Shown here piece by piece: positions 1 to 10,915 of a DNA stretch of 64,000 bases. The DNA comes from DASVFB01 sp963766345 (GTDB lineage: Bacteria; Actinomycetota; Thermoleophilia; Gaiellales; Gaiellaceae). A program made the position numbers and the translations under genes. Every line of letters starts with the position of its first letter. Within the stretch, counting starts at the first letter, position 1. The stretch spans positions 496,001 through 560,000 of the forward strand of contig CAVXZL010000010.1 of assembly GCA_963766345.1 (NCBI GenBank), written 5' to 3'. The notes under the pieces were generated by a model that did not search any database, was not told where the DNA came from, and saw only the letters and a program-made list of their open reading frames with translations.

Positions 1-2
1 GG

Positions 3-110
3 CTGGGGATCGCCTCCGGCGTCGGCCTGGTGCAACTCGTCATGTGGGAGCGCGAGCGAGGTGCGTGCCTCTCTGTCGCCAGCGACGGCCGGCAGTTCGT
101 GCGTGAGTAG
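3..110 (+). CDS. C-terminal end of an unidentified protein (partial)
   Basis: An open frame enters from the left edge and stops at a TAG at 108-110. It encodes about 35 residues, the first ones hydrophobic (LGIASGVGLVQLVMWERERG) and the tail polar. It ends one base before the stop of the convergent gene on the other strand, which is the tight tail-to-tail spacing seen elsewhere in this window. Nothing identifies the family. The reading frame is chosen because the other two forward frames give arginine-rich or cysteine-rich shadow-like peptides. Too little is present for a functional statement. Confidence 0.35.
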   Translation: MGIASGVGLVQLVMWERERGACLSVASDGRQFVRE

Positions 111-111
111 C

Positions 112-594
112 TCAGCCGACGCCCGGGTTCGGAGCGTACTCGCCGAGGAAGCCGGCGCCGATGATGCGCTGGTCGACGGCCGTCCGACCGACGTAGCACT
201 CCCACTCGAGACCGTCCGAGCGAAGCGAGCGGCAGCCGCCGTTGACGTGCTTCGTGCGGTCGACCGTCGGCTCGACCGTGCCCTTCCAGTCGGAGACCTC
301 CGGCGCCGGCGCCTTCGCGAGCATGCAGTGGTACTCCACGTCCTGCCGCACGATCGTGCAGGTCGGGTTCGTTCCGGCGAGCGAGAGGGTCCCCGCGGGG
401 ATGCTGCGCGCCACCTCGTCCGTTCCGGTCAGCGCCGTCGTTGCGATCGCGACGCCCGGGATCGCGACCGCGAGCACGCCGGCGGCGATCAGGAGCCGCG
501 GCGACAAGCGCCGTCGACGCGCGCGTGGCGAGGCGAGGTCCGCCGTGGCGGCGCTCTCGATCGCGTCGCCGAGCCGAATCAGCCGTTCGTTCAT
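112..594 (-). CDS. Single-pass membrane protein coupled to an ECF sigma factor (possible anti-sigma)
   Basis: A 160-residue protein with a short charged cytoplasmic N-terminus (MNERLIRLGDAIES), an arginine stretch, one membrane segment at roughly residues 32-55 and an extracytoplasmic domain with four cysteines. Its ATG overlaps the sigma factor stop codon as ATGA (591-594), so the pair is translationally coupled. Position and topology fit an anti-sigma factor or a sigma-regulated surface protein. I see no zinc-binding HxxxCxxC anti-sigma signature, so the anti-sigma role rests on context alone. Confidence 0.7.
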   Translation of the reverse strand: MNERLIRLGDAIESAATADLASPRARRRRLSPRLLIAAGVLAVAIPGVAIATTALTGTDEVARSIPAGTLSLAGTNPTCTIVRQDVEYHCMLAKAPAPEVSDWKGTVEPTVDRTKHVNGGCRSLRSDGLEWECYVGRTAVDQRIIGAGFLGEYAPNPGVG

Positions 595-1142
595 GTGGAG
601 GTCTCCCTTCCGTTTCCAAGTCTGTTGCGGAGCGTGGTCAGGCCGCGGTGCACGCGCAGGCGCGCGGACGGCGGCGTCGTGCCGAGTGCCGCGGCGACGG
701 CGTCGTAGTCGAGGTCGGCGCCGACGCGCAGGCCGATCGCCCGGCGCTGTCCGTCCGGCAGCTCGGCGAACGCCTCTTCGAGCCCGTCGAGCCACGACTC
801 GTCTGGCTCCACGGCGGCGTGCTCGGTGTCCAGCCGCTCGAGGACAGCAAGCCGCTCGCATGCGCTGCGCTCGAGACGCCGGCGCCGCACGGACATGAGC
901 AGGACGTTGCGCGCGATCCCGAACAGCCATGGCGCGGCCGAGCCGGCCGCACGGTCGCGGAAGCGGCGGCGGCTGAGCCACGCTTGCGCGAACGTCTCCG
1001 CCGTGAGGTCGTGCGCCGCGTCGGCGTCGCCGCTGCGACGGAGGTGGTAGCCGTACACACGGCTTGCATGGCGGTCGTACAGCTCGCGGAACGCATGCGC
1101 GTCCGTTCGAGCTGCGCGGAGCAGTTCCGCGTCGGTTCTCAA
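591..1142 (-). CDS. RNA polymerase sigma factor, ECF (sigma-70) family
   Basis: A 183-residue extracytoplasmic-function sigma factor. Region 2 is visible in the first 75 residues (FRELYDRHASRVYGYHLRRSGD, then DLTAETFAQAW). Region 4 lies at about 115-170 and has the usual helix-turn-helix layout (YDAVAAALGTTPPSARLRVHRG). The start is a TTG preceded by AGGAGG six bases upstream, so the rare start is well supported. The downstream membrane protein overlaps it by four bases. In this family the sigma factor is normally held inactive by its co-encoded membrane partner and directs a small regulon, including its own operon. Confidence 0.9.
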   Translation of the reverse strand: MRTDAELLRAARTDAHAFRELYDRHASRVYGYHLRRSGDADAAHDLTAETFAQAWLSRRRFRDRAAGSAAPWLFGIARNVLLMSVRRRRLERSACERLAVLERLDTEHAAVEPDESWLDGLEEAFAELPDGQRRAIGLRVGADLDYDAVAAALGTTPPSARLRVHRGLTTLRNRLGNGRETST

Positions 1143-1207
1143 GGGCGCCTCCTGGGGTCGAGTATCGGTGAATTGCGCGGAGGCGCCGCGGCGTTACGGT
1201 CCCCGAG

Positions 1208-2020
1208 CTAGCGCGCGACCAACGCGCACCACGTCACCGACGCCGGCACGACGGGCAGGCCGTCGATGCTCACGCCGGGAACGAGCTCTGAAACCGGCGT
1301 CGGGTCGGCACGCACGTCGCGCTCGAGCTCGAGCTCGACGGTCACGCTCCAGCCCGATGCCGAGAACGCGGCGAGCGCCGAACCGCGAGTCGCGAGACGG
1401 TCGAGCCCGAGCTCGCGCGCCGCCGCCAGGTTCGGCTCGTCGTCGTCACGGAAGAAGACGTGCGTCGCGATCAGCTCGCGCCCGACGCGCCGCAACTCGC
1501 GCAGGAGCGCGCCGGCATCGGGAACGTTCGCAAGGCCGAGGTGCGACACGAGCGTCGCAATCGAGCCGTCCTCGAACGGCAGCGCGCGAGCGTCGGCGAC
1601 GACGTACTCGACCCGTTGCGTGCCGACCCGCGCACGAACTCGCGCGAGCACCGTCTCCGAGACGTCGGTCGCGACGAGCGGCCGGCTCGTGGCTCCGAGC
1701 AGGCGCTCGAGCAGCGTGCCGCGACCGGTCGCAACGTCGGCGACGGTCCCGTCGCCGGCCGCCGCGTGCTCGACGACGCGAGCCAGCATCGCGTCGCGTG
1801 CGTCGCGCACTTCGTTGTTGTAGAGACGCTCGTCGGCCAGCGCGAAGGCTTCGACCGCCGCGGCGTCCCCGTACCGTTCCTCGAGCACCGACGCGCGCAG
1901 GAAGAGGTCGGCGCCGTTCAGCTCGTCATGCGGCGACTCGAGCAACGCGCGCTCGACGTCCGGGTGGTCGCGGAGGTGGCGAGAGAGGGCGGACTCCGAC
2001 TCCGCCCAGGGGTCGCTCAG
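1208..2020 (-). CDS. Class I SAM-dependent methyltransferase, probable CTG start
   Basis: A 270-residue methyltransferase. Motif I is VADVATGRGTLLERLL, and further Rossmann features follow (LVATDVSETVL, YVVADARALPFEDGSIATLVSHLGLANV). The substrate cannot be read from the sequence. The coding sequence opens directly after the permease gene, and the only suitable initiation codon is CTG at 2020-2018. It overlaps the permease TGA as CTGA, and AAGGAGG lies seven bases upstream. The next in-frame ATG is about 80 residues further in and would remove sequence ahead of motif I. Coupling to the permease suggests co-expression, not a defined shared pathway. Confidence 0.85.
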   Translation of the reverse strand: MSDPWAESESALSRHLRDHPDVERALLESPHDELNGADLFLRASVLEERYGDAAAVEAFALADERLYNNEVRDARDAMLARVVEHAAAGDGTVADVATGRGTLLERLLGATSRPLVATDVSETVLARVRARVGTQRVEYVVADARALPFEDGSIATLVSHLGLANVPDAGALLRELRRVGRELIATHVFFRDDDEPNLAAARELGLDRLATRGSALAAFSASGWSVTVELELERDVRADPTPVSELVPGVSIDGLPVVPASVTWCALVAR

Positions 2021-3078
2021 TGCTCGGCCTCCTTGGCGGGGAAAAGGACCGTCGGGGTCTCCTCCTCCGCGGGGTTCTTGTTGCGGACGACGACGTCGAC
2101 GAGCGTCACCACGACCGCCGCGAGGGGTACCGAGAGCAGCACGGCAAAGCCGCCGAAGAGGAAGACGACGGCCGAGGCGGAGAAGATGACGACGAGCGGC
2201 GACATCCCGACGGCCGAGCCCATCACGCGTGGGTTCACGAGGTAGTCCTGCGCCAGCCGCACGCCGACGACGACGATGAGCGCGAGCACCGCGAGGTGCA
2301 CGGACTGCGTCAGTCCGACGCCGATGGCGAGCGCGCCCGCGGCGATCGGGCCGATCACGGGGACGATCTCGACAAGGCCGGCGAAGCAGCCGATGAGGAG
2401 CCAGTAGGGCAGGCCGATCGCCCAGAACAGGAGCGACAGCGTCGTCGCGACGATGAGAACGATCAGCGCCATGCCGCGCACGTACGCGCCGAGCTTGAGG
2501 TCGATCAACAGCCACGTGTCTCGGACGACCTTTCGCTTCGGGCGAGGCAGCAGCTCGGTCACCACCTTCATCGCGCGGTCGCGCTCGAAGATCCAGTAGC
2601 CCGCGACGGCGAACATGAAGAAGATCCCGATCGCGATCTCGAACGCGGTCATGCCGACCGTCCTCACCGTCTCGAAGACCTTGCCGCCGCTCGGCACCTC
2701 CTTCAGGTGTCGCTGGAGGCTCTGCAGGATCTCCTGCTTGATGCCGGACGACTGCTGTGCCTCGTTGCCGATCTCCCGGCGCGTCTGCGGCAGGTTGTCG
2801 ACCGCGGCCGTCACCTGATCGAGCGCACGCGGTACGGCGAGCCAGAGCGCGAGCGCGAGCAACCCGGCGAACACGACGTAGTGCAGCGTCAGGCCGACGG
2901 CCCGCGGGATGCCTCGAGCATGCATCGCTTCGATGCCCGGGCGCATCGCGGCGGAGATGATGAATCCCGCGAAGAGCAGCGCGATGACGAGCTTCAGCTT
3001 CCAGAGCGCGAGCGCGAGTACGACGACGCCGACGACGACCAATGCGGCGACGGCGGCCTTGCGAGCAGTTTGTCCCAC
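2017..3078 (-). CDS. AI-2E family transporter (PerM-type permease)
   Basis: A 353-residue integral membrane protein. It has an N-terminal pair of membrane segments, a soluble stretch at about 80-150, and a C-terminal block of five to six membrane segments containing the family-typical PYWLLIGCFAGLVEIVPVIG region near residue 230. Such proteins were named for autoinducer-2 export, but members also act as sodium/proton antiporters or have unknown substrates, so no substrate is assigned. The chosen start is GTG at 3078 without a strong ribosome-binding site. The stop overlaps the methyltransferase start. Confidence 0.88.
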   Translation of the reverse strand: MGQTARKAAVAALVVVGVVVLALALWKLKLVIALLFAGFIISAAMRPGIEAMHARGIPRAVGLTLHYVVFAGLLALALWLAVPRALDQVTAAVDNLPQTRREIGNEAQQSSGIKQEILQSLQRHLKEVPSGGKVFETVRTVGMTAFEIAIGIFFMFAVAGYWIFERDRAMKVVTELLPRPKRKVVRDTWLLIDLKLGAYVRGMALIVLIVATTLSLLFWAIGLPYWLLIGCFAGLVEIVPVIGPIAAGALAIGVGLTQSVHLAVLALIVVVGVRLAQDYLVNPRVMGSAVGMSPLVVIFSASAVVFLFGGFAVLLSVPLAAVVVTLVDVVVRNKNPAEEETPTVLFPAKEAEH

Positions 3079-3192
3079 GGAACGTCAACGCGCGAACTCC
3101 CTTTCCCGACACGCAAACCGTTCGGCGAGCCGGCCCGAACTACAACCTGAACACCGTGTGCTGAGGGCGCGCGGGTGAATTTGGGAGGGCAC

Positions 3193-3651
3193 ATGCTCGC
3201 AAGGATGGGCAGGATCACCGCTGGACTCGCTCTGGCCGCACTCGTGGTTGTGAGCCTTGCGGCGGCGAAGCAGTCGTACGGCATCTCGGCGACGCTCAAC
3301 GTGAGCCAGGAGGTTCCGAAGCAGGCGGTCAAGGCGCCGAACGCTCGCGGCTCCTTCACCGGGACAGTCGTCGAGAACGGCAAGAAGGCGACCCTGAAGT
3401 GGAAGCTGTCGTACTCGCATCTGAGCGGAGCTGCGACTGCCGCGCACATCCACCTCGGCAAGCGCGGCGTGGCAGGGAACGTGCTCATCGCGCTGTGCGG
3501 TGGGAATTGTCACTCCGGCATGAGGGGTACCGCGACGTTCCCCTCGAACATCGTCGACAAGATCGAGCGCGGCCAGACGTACGTGAACGTGCACACCGCC
3601 AAGAACCCGGCGGGCGAGATCCGCGGTCAGGTGAAGGTCACGGACGGTTAG
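3193..3651 (+). CDS. Secreted CHRD-domain protein
   Basis: A 152-residue protein with an N-terminal signal peptide (hydrophobic core ITAGLALAALVVVSLAAA) followed by one CHRD domain. The domain shows its usual landmarks: ATLNVSQEVP near the start, HIHLGKRGVAG in the middle and YVNVHTAKNPAGEIRGQ at the end. CHRD domains occur in chordin and in many bacterial exported proteins of unknown role. ATG 3193 is preferred over an upstream GTG at 3175 because GGGAGG lies four bases before it and it opens directly into the signal peptide. It converges on the serine hydrolase gene across a strong hairpin. Confidence 0.85.
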   Translation: MLARMGRITAGLALAALVVVSLAAAKQSYGISATLNVSQEVPKQAVKAPNARGSFTGTVVENGKKATLKWKLSYSHLSGAATAAHIHLGKRGVAGNVLIALCGGNCHSGMRGTATFPSNIVDKIERGQTYVNVHTAKNPAGEIRGQVKVTDG

Positions 3652-3658
3652 ACGCCGT

Positions 3659-3695
3659 ATCCGCAGCGCGGGCCTACGGCGCCCGTGCTGCGGAT
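3659..3695. terminator. Bidirectional hairpin between convergent genes
   Basis: An inverted repeat of 9 perfect pairs (ATCCGCAGC / GCTGCGGAT), one G-T pair and 5 further pairs (CGGGC / GCCCG) surrounds a 7-base loop. It begins eight bases after the CHRD stop and ends on the stop of the convergent serine hydrolase gene. There is no thymine run on either side, so it is a candidate bidirectional terminator or mRNA 3'-end stabiliser by position and stability. Confidence 0.6.
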
Positions 3696-4744
3696 CAGGG
3701 CACCCGCAGGGCGTTGAGCGTCGCGTCGACGACCGGGAAGACCTGCGGCGGGCTCACGTTCCCGAGCGTGACGGCCACGACGCCGAGCTTCGGGTTCAGG
3801 TCGAGCTCGCCCGCGGCCCCCGGTGCGCCACCGTTGTGCCAGATCGTCGGCGGGTCACCGGGACGGCCCTTGCGGATCCCGAAGCCGAAGCCGTAGCCGC
3901 CGCCGGGCGCGCGCACCTTCGAAGTCGTGACGACGTTCGTGAGCGCGCGGCTGAGCAGCCTCCCGTTCTCCAGCGCGCTCGCAAACGCGAGCAGATCACG
4001 GGCCGACGAGTAGCAGCCACCCGCCGACGTGCCGACGGGCGGCAGTGACGTCGTGTTCGCGGTGCCGTCCGGGAGATACCCGACCGCCGCGTAACCGGGG
4101 AGCCGCGACCGCGTGAAGCAGCCGGTGTGCTTCATTCCGGCGGGCTGCCAGACGTGCCGAGCGAGGTACCGGTCGTAGCGCTCGCCGCTGGCCTTCTCGA
4201 TCACGAGGCCGGCGAGCAGGAAGCCGGAGTTGCTGTACGACCAGCGCGTTCCCGGCTCGAATTCGAGACGTTCTCGCATCACGAGCGGCAGGTATGCGGA
4301 GAGCGTCGTCAGCGTCGGTCGCAGGCGCGCGTACGCGGGATCCGAGAAGAAGTCTCCGAGACCCGAGGTGTGATCGAGCAGCTCGGCGACCGTGATCCGC
4401 CGCAGCGGAGAAGGAAGCTGTGGCAGGTACTTCCCGATCCGGTCGGTGAAATGGACCTTCCCCGCCTCCACGAGCTGAGCCGCGGCGACGCCGGTGAACA
4501 TCTTCCCCATCGACGCCAGGTTGAAGGCGGTGTCGAGCGTGACGCGCCGGCCGCGCGGGCGGTTGGCAAGCCCGTATCCGTGCGCGAAGACGATGCGGCC
4601 GTGGCGCGCAACGGCAACCTCGCCGCTGAAGCCGGCCCGCGTCGCCGCCGTCCGTACCTGCTGCGAAAGCGGGGCCGAGAGCGACGCGGACGCCGCCGGA
4701 ACCGCCGCCAGCGCGGCGATGACGGTCGCGACCGCGCGCTTCAT
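3695..4744 (-). CDS. Secreted serine hydrolase, beta-lactamase / DD-peptidase family
   Basis: A 349-residue protein with a signal peptide (MKRAVATVIAALAAVPAASA) and a class C beta-lactamase-like fold. The catalytic S-x-x-K is Ser78-Met-Gly-Lys81. The second motif is Tyr170-Ser-Asn172, and the KTG-equivalent is HNGG near residue 316. The LDHTSGL segment is typical of the penicillin-binding-protein-like hydrolase group (EstB, D-aminopeptidase, FmtA relatives). Actual activity (peptidase, esterase) cannot be told from motifs; resistance to beta-lactams should not be assumed. It is transcribed divergently from uvrA. Confidence 0.88.
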   Translation of the reverse strand: MKRAVATVIAALAAVPAASASLSAPLSQQVRTAATRAGFSGEVAVARHGRIVFAHGYGLANRPRGRRVTLDTAFNLASMGKMFTGVAAAQLVEAGKVHFTDRIGKYLPQLPSPLRRITVAELLDHTSGLGDFFSDPAYARLRPTLTTLSAYLPLVMRERLEFEPGTRWSYSNSGFLLAGLVIEKASGERYDRYLARHVWQPAGMKHTGCFTRSRLPGYAAVGYLPDGTANTTSLPPVGTSAGGCYSSARDLLAFASALENGRLLSRALTNVVTTSKVRAPGGGYGFGFGIRKGRPGDPPTIWHNGGAPGAAGELDLNPKLGVVAVTLGNVSPPQVFPVVDATLNALRVP

Positions 4745-4787
4745 CGCCGCAGCTTCCCGCTCGTGTCTAAGAGACGGCTAAAGAGCC

Positions 4788-4816
4788 TTGCCCGAACACA
4801 CGTTCGCTAGGTAAAC
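4788..4816 (+). promoter_or_regulatory. uvrA promoter with LexA (SOS) box
   Basis: CGAACACACGTTCG at 4793-4806 matches the Gram-positive LexA operator CGAACRNRYGTTYG at every defined position. It lies in the 17-base spacer between a plausible -35 (TTGCCC, 4788) and -10 (GTAAAC, 4811). The GTG start of uvrA follows at 4824. A bound LexA would cover the promoter, so DNA damage should induce uvrA. The promoter hexamers are only moderate matches; the operator match is strong. Confidence 0.8.
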
Positions 4817-4823
4817 TGGCCCT

Positions 4824-7664
<2,841 letters not shown>

Positions 7665-7720
7665 CAACGCGCACGATTGAACTCGTCGGGCTAAAGGACG
7701 CCAGTAGCCCAAGCGACGCG

Positions 7721-7942
7721 CTATGGCCTCGATCGCTGTGCGTGACTCTGCGCCTGCTCGACGAGCGACGCATCAGCCGTCCGAACGTGACCAAGCGCCG
7801 CCCAGGCGTGGGCGGTCGACCGTGGGATCTCACCATCCCGAACATGCTGCGCGGCCGTTCGGCAGTGACGGGCAGCTGTCTCGAGGTCTTCGGCGATCTG
7901 CTCGTACGCCGAGGCTGATGCCGTTCGAAGATCAGTGTTCAT
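7721..7942 (-). CDS. Small hypothetical alanine-rich helical protein
   Basis: A 73-residue protein of unknown function. The composition is that of a soluble helical protein (AYEQIAEDLETAARHC, EIPRSTAHAWAALGHV) with a heptad-like pattern of alanine and charged residues, and no signal peptide or membrane segment. An overlapping forward frame of equal length (7723-7944) is rich in arginine, proline and serine and looks like a shadow. The start ATG sits inside a short inverted repeat (TGTTC / GAACA, 7936-7952) whose role is unclear. Confidence 0.55.
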   Translation of the reverse strand: MNTDLRTASASAYEQIAEDLETAARHCRTAAQHVRDGEIPRSTAHAWAALGHVRTADASLVEQAQSHAQRSRP

Positions 7943-8023
7943 GAGGCGAACATACCTCTGCTTCGGGCGTCATCGGCGAACGCTGGCCCAGGGCGCCGCC
8001 GCAGGCTGGCCTACGATCCGGAG

Positions 8024-8530
8024 GTGGTCGACTTGGTCGAGCTGACGGAGGAGCGGCACGAGATCGCCGAGCGCTTCTGGCAGCTCTTCCTCCACGACTT
8101 ATCGGAGTTCCGAGACTCGCATCCCGACGAGCACGGCGCGTTCAAGCGACGCCACCTGGATCCGTACCTCGTCCGAGACCCAGACCGCGTCGCGTACGTG
8201 GTCTACGGGCCAACCGGGCCGATCGGGTTCGCGTTCGTTTACGGCCTCACCGGCGCGGTGCGGTGGTTCGATCAGATCTTCATCGTGCGCTCGCAGCGCC
8301 GCGCCCATCTCGGCAGGGCGGCTGCGGAAGCGACCGTCCACCTTCATCCAGGACGATGGGCAGTCGGCTTCCAAAACGAGAACCCGGCCGCAGCACGGTT
8401 CTGGCGCCGCCTCGTTGCGGAGATCGGCAGCAATGTCGACGAGCGGCTACAGCCGGTGCCAGACAAGCCGCACCTTCCGGACGACGTCATTCTCTCCTTT
8501 GACGTCGCCCTAGAGATCAGGCGTCTGTGA
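8024..8530 (+). CDS. GNAT family N-acetyltransferase
   Basis: A 168-residue acetyltransferase-like protein. Strand beta4 is WFDQIFIVRSQRRAHLGRAAAEATV, which carries a degenerate acetyl-CoA pyrophosphate loop (Q/R-R-x-x-L-G-R in place of Q/RxxGxG/A). It is followed by the beta5-alpha4 region with the family-typical NENPAAARFWRRL. Homologues of this shape are often annotated as acetyltransferases of unknown substrate. It starts with GTG and stands alone, convergent with the frameshifted regulator gene. Confidence 0.8.
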   Translation: MVDLVELTEERHEIAERFWQLFLHDLSEFRDSHPDEHGAFKRRHLDPYLVRDPDRVAYVVYGPTGPIGFAFVYGLTGAVRWFDQIFIVRSQRRAHLGRAAAEATVHLHPGRWAVGFQNENPAAARFWRRLVAEIGSNVDERLQPVPDKPHLPDDVILSFDVALEIRRL

Positions 8531-8585
8531 GAGTCGATTAGTCGGTCCGGAACCACTCGGGCCCGCGAACCCGACCCGCACGGGT

Positions 8586-9412
8586 TTACGAGGTAGTTCG
8601 CTTCTGAGGGTGCGCGTCGGTGACGTAATTCGCGACCCCGATCAGATCGCCGCCTGGATCGAAGAAGGGCAGCGAGGTCATCGTGAACGGCCGGAGCGAG
8701 CCGTCCTCGGCGCGGAGATAGACAACGTCGGCGACAGGGGTCGCGGCCGGTGAAGTGCCCGCGCGAGTGGCTGCTCTTCGAGCGGGTACGGCGACCCATC
8801 GACGCGGAGCCCGAGTACGCCGCGGGCGCGGAGGTCGGCAAGGGTAACTCGCTCGGGCGGGAAGGGTAGGTCGAGTACCGCGGCAACGGCGGGGTTGTAG
8901 AACGGGACGGATTCGTCTGCCTTGACGACGAGGACGCCCGCGTCGGCCCTATCCGCCAGGGCGAGCAGCACGAGCGGCTCGATGTCGGTCGCGAGCGGGT
9001 GCTCGTCGGAGACCGCGTACTGCTCGACGAGGTCAGTCGTGGCGTTCAGTTGCAGCTTGTCCAGTAGCGGCAGTCCGAGTGCTTTGGCGCGTCGCCGCTT
9101 CTCATCGTCCGGTTCGGCCGTGTGAAGCATCAGCCGGGTCTGCGGGCGAAAGCTTCGGATCACCTCGGCTGCTCCGAAGCCGTCGAGGCGCGGCATTCTG
9201 ACGTCCAGCAGCACAGTGTCGGGGTAGTGCTGCGCCACGAGCTGCACAGCCTCGATGCCGTCCGCTGCTTCTCCGACAACCGTAACGTGAGGAAGGAAGC
9301 CGAGGAGCCTGCGCAGCAACTCGCGCAAGACGGCGTCACCGTCGGCGAAGACGACGCGCGCCGGCGCACCCTTGTACTCGTTCGCGCCCTTGCCCCTTGG
9401 CTCTTTGCCCAC
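8586..9412 (-). pseudogene. Response regulator with C-terminal PAS domain, frameshifted
   Basis: The N-terminal part is a CheY-like receiver domain (VVFADGDAVLRELL, phospho-acceptor Asp in TVLLDVRMPRLDG, conserved Lys in LPLLDK). It is followed by a PAS-like sensor segment (AGVLVVKADESVPFYN). The frame breaks in or near a run of four G at 8737-8740. Downstream the adjacent frame continues the PAS domain with VADVVYLRAEDGS, MTSLPFFDPGGDLIGVANYV and stops with TAA at 8586. One missing base explains this; the repaired protein would be 275 residues. The chosen start is GTG at 9412. Either the gene is newly inactivated or the sequence has a one-base error. Confidence 0.75.
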
Positions 9413-9499
9413 TTGTCCCAGCCGACGATAGCGCCACGGCAATCCAGCCGCCGGACACTGGGCCAATCGGAAAACGCCCCTGGTGCGAGAATCGCGTCC

Positions 9500-10045
9500 G
9501 TGCCTGAAGCACAGCTCGAGGACCTCGGATCCGGCCTCACGGCCATCACCCCGGGTTGGTTCGTCGTCAACGTGCGCGACGCCGAGTGGTGGTTTGCCGA
9601 GACGAGGGGCGCGAGGTGCGCCTTCGAGAACGAGTACGGCGAGCCCCCGGTCGAGTTCGCCCAGCTCGGGATCAACGTCACCGTGCTGGAGCCCGGGCAG
9701 ACCGGCCTCTACCACGCGGAGTCGAACGAGGAGGCGTTCCTCGTCCTCTCAGGGGAGTGCGCGCTGCTCGTCGAGAACGAGGAGCGACGCCTGCGGCCCT
9801 GGGACTTCTTCCACGCTTCCCCGTGGACCGAGCACGCCTTCGTCGGCGCCGGCGAGGGACCGTGCGTGATCCTGATGGCCGGTTCGCGCTCTGGGCCGGA
9901 AGGGCACTACCCGGAGTCGGAGCTCGCGGCGCGCTACGGCGCGAGCGTGGCGGAGGAGACCTCCGACTGGAGGCAGGCATACGCGACCGTCGAGCTGTTC
10001 CGGCGTGAGCGGCCGCCGAACTGGGCTCGTCTGCCCTGGGCGTAG
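9500..10045 (+). CDS. Cupin domain protein
   Basis: A 181-residue protein with one cupin barrel. Motif 1 is GLYHAESNEEAFLVLSG and motif 2 is around RPWDFFHASPWTEHAFVG, giving His and Glu residues suited to bind a metal. The N-terminus (WFVVNVRDAEWW) and the C-terminal SRSGPEGHYPESELAARYGASV resemble conserved cupins of unknown substrate. GTG 9500 is chosen because it opens into conserved sequence and leaves an 87-base divergent intergenic region to the response regulator gene, which may share a promoter region. Confidence 0.85.
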   Translation: MPEAQLEDLGSGLTAITPGWFVVNVRDAEWWFAETRGARCAFENEYGEPPVEFAQLGINVTVLEPGQTGLYHAESNEEAFLVLSGECALLVENEERRLRPWDFFHASPWTEHAFVGAGEGPCVILMAGSRSGPEGHYPESELAARYGASVAEETSDWRQAYATVELFRRERPPNWARLPWA

Positions 10046-10052
10046 GTTCCTT

Positions 10053-10898
10053 TCAGCGGGACGCGGATGCCTCGTTCAGCACGTCGATCGCGTCGTGCAC
10101 CCAACGTCGAGCGCGATCGACGTTCGGCCCGCTCGGAGCAAGCGTCAACACGTCCGCCTGGAGTTCGCTCATCACGAGCATCGCGCGCAAGGCGTCCGGT
10201 TCCGTGAGCGCCTCCTCGATCCGCTCCGCCAGCCGCTCCGGCTTCACGGCAAGCGCTCGAACCCGAGCGGCGAGGCGCTTCGTCGTCGGCTCCCAGAGCC
10301 GGTTCAGGGCGTAGACGATTCGCAGCACCCGCGTCGTGTCGTCGAGCAGCCGCTCGACGAGCGCGAGCCTCTCACCGGGCCGCGCGATCGTGAGGAGCCC
10401 GGCCGGCGCGTAGCCGCCCCAGGTCAACGCTGCAGCTTCGATTCGTGCCACGGCGACGTCCTCGGGGTACGTGCTTAAGCGCTCTTGCCAGGCTTCCAGG
10501 AGGCCGATCGTCCGGAGGGCGATGCCGTTGACGAGGGCTTCGGCCGACGACGACGGCTCACCGGCGACGAGCGCGTCGACCGAGGCTTCCGCGTGCTCGC
10601 GGGACCACCAGACCGTCTCGATCGGCACACCGTCGAAGTAGCCGAAGGCGCGCGAGACGGCGGTTCCCTGGACGCCCCACGTGTCGACGCGTTCGAGCCC
10701 GGCTCCGCGTGCGTGCTCGAAGCACTCGGCAAGCTCGAGCGGCGCGGCGGTGACGACGAGCATCTCGATGTCGGAGACCTCGTCGGCGACGCCGCGCGAG
10801 ACGCTGCCGGTCAGGATGACCTCCTCGGCAATCGGCGGAAGCGCGGCGCAGATCCGCTCCGCGATCGTGCGCAGCTCGCGTGTGCGATTCGTCGCCAT
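10053..10898 (-). CDS. Nucleotidyltransferase-fold protein with helical C-terminal domain
   Basis: A 281-residue protein with a pol-beta-like nucleotidyltransferase core: Gly31-Ser32 starts the GSxxxG motif and Asp43-Ile-Glu45 forms the metal-binding pair. A long alpha-helical C-terminal domain follows, of the type found with DUF4037 or kanamycin-nucleotidyltransferase-like proteins. Nucleotide and acceptor are unknown. The motif reads D-x-E where the more usual form is D-x-D, which is accepted in the superfamily. It overlaps nothing and is followed upstream by an EamA transporter gene on the same strand, 17 bases apart. Confidence 0.8.
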   Translation of the reverse strand: MATNRTRELRTIAERICAALPPIAEEVILTGSVSRGVADEVSDIEMLVVTAAPLELAECFEHARGAGLERVDTWGVQGTAVSRAFGYFDGVPIETVWWSREHAEASVDALVAGEPSSSAEALVNGIALRTIGLLEAWQERLSTYPEDVAVARIEAAALTWGGYAPAGLLTIARPGERLALVERLLDDTTRVLRIVYALNRLWEPTTKRLAARVRALAVKPERLAERIEEALTEPDALRAMLVMSELQADVLTLAPSGPNVDRARRWVHDAIDVLNEASASR

Positions 10899-10915
10899 TC
10901 GCCGAATCTACGGCC

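Noticed and set aside
2021..3112. N-terminal extension of the methyltransferase up to 3112
   Set aside because: The extension lies out of frame inside the AI-2E transporter gene; homology starts only after 2020.
1168..3150. 660-codon plus-strand frame across the permease and methyltransferase genes
   Set aside because: Arginine-rich antisense to two recognisable proteins.
7723..7944. 73-codon plus-strand frame opposite the small helical protein
   Set aside because: Composition (Arg, Pro, Ser) is that of a shadow; the minus-strand product looks like a real helical protein.
7936..7952. TGTTC-N7-GAACA inverted repeat around the start of the small gene
   Set aside because: It has the wrong arrangement for a LexA box (GAAC-N4-GTTC needed), and five-base arms are expected by chance.
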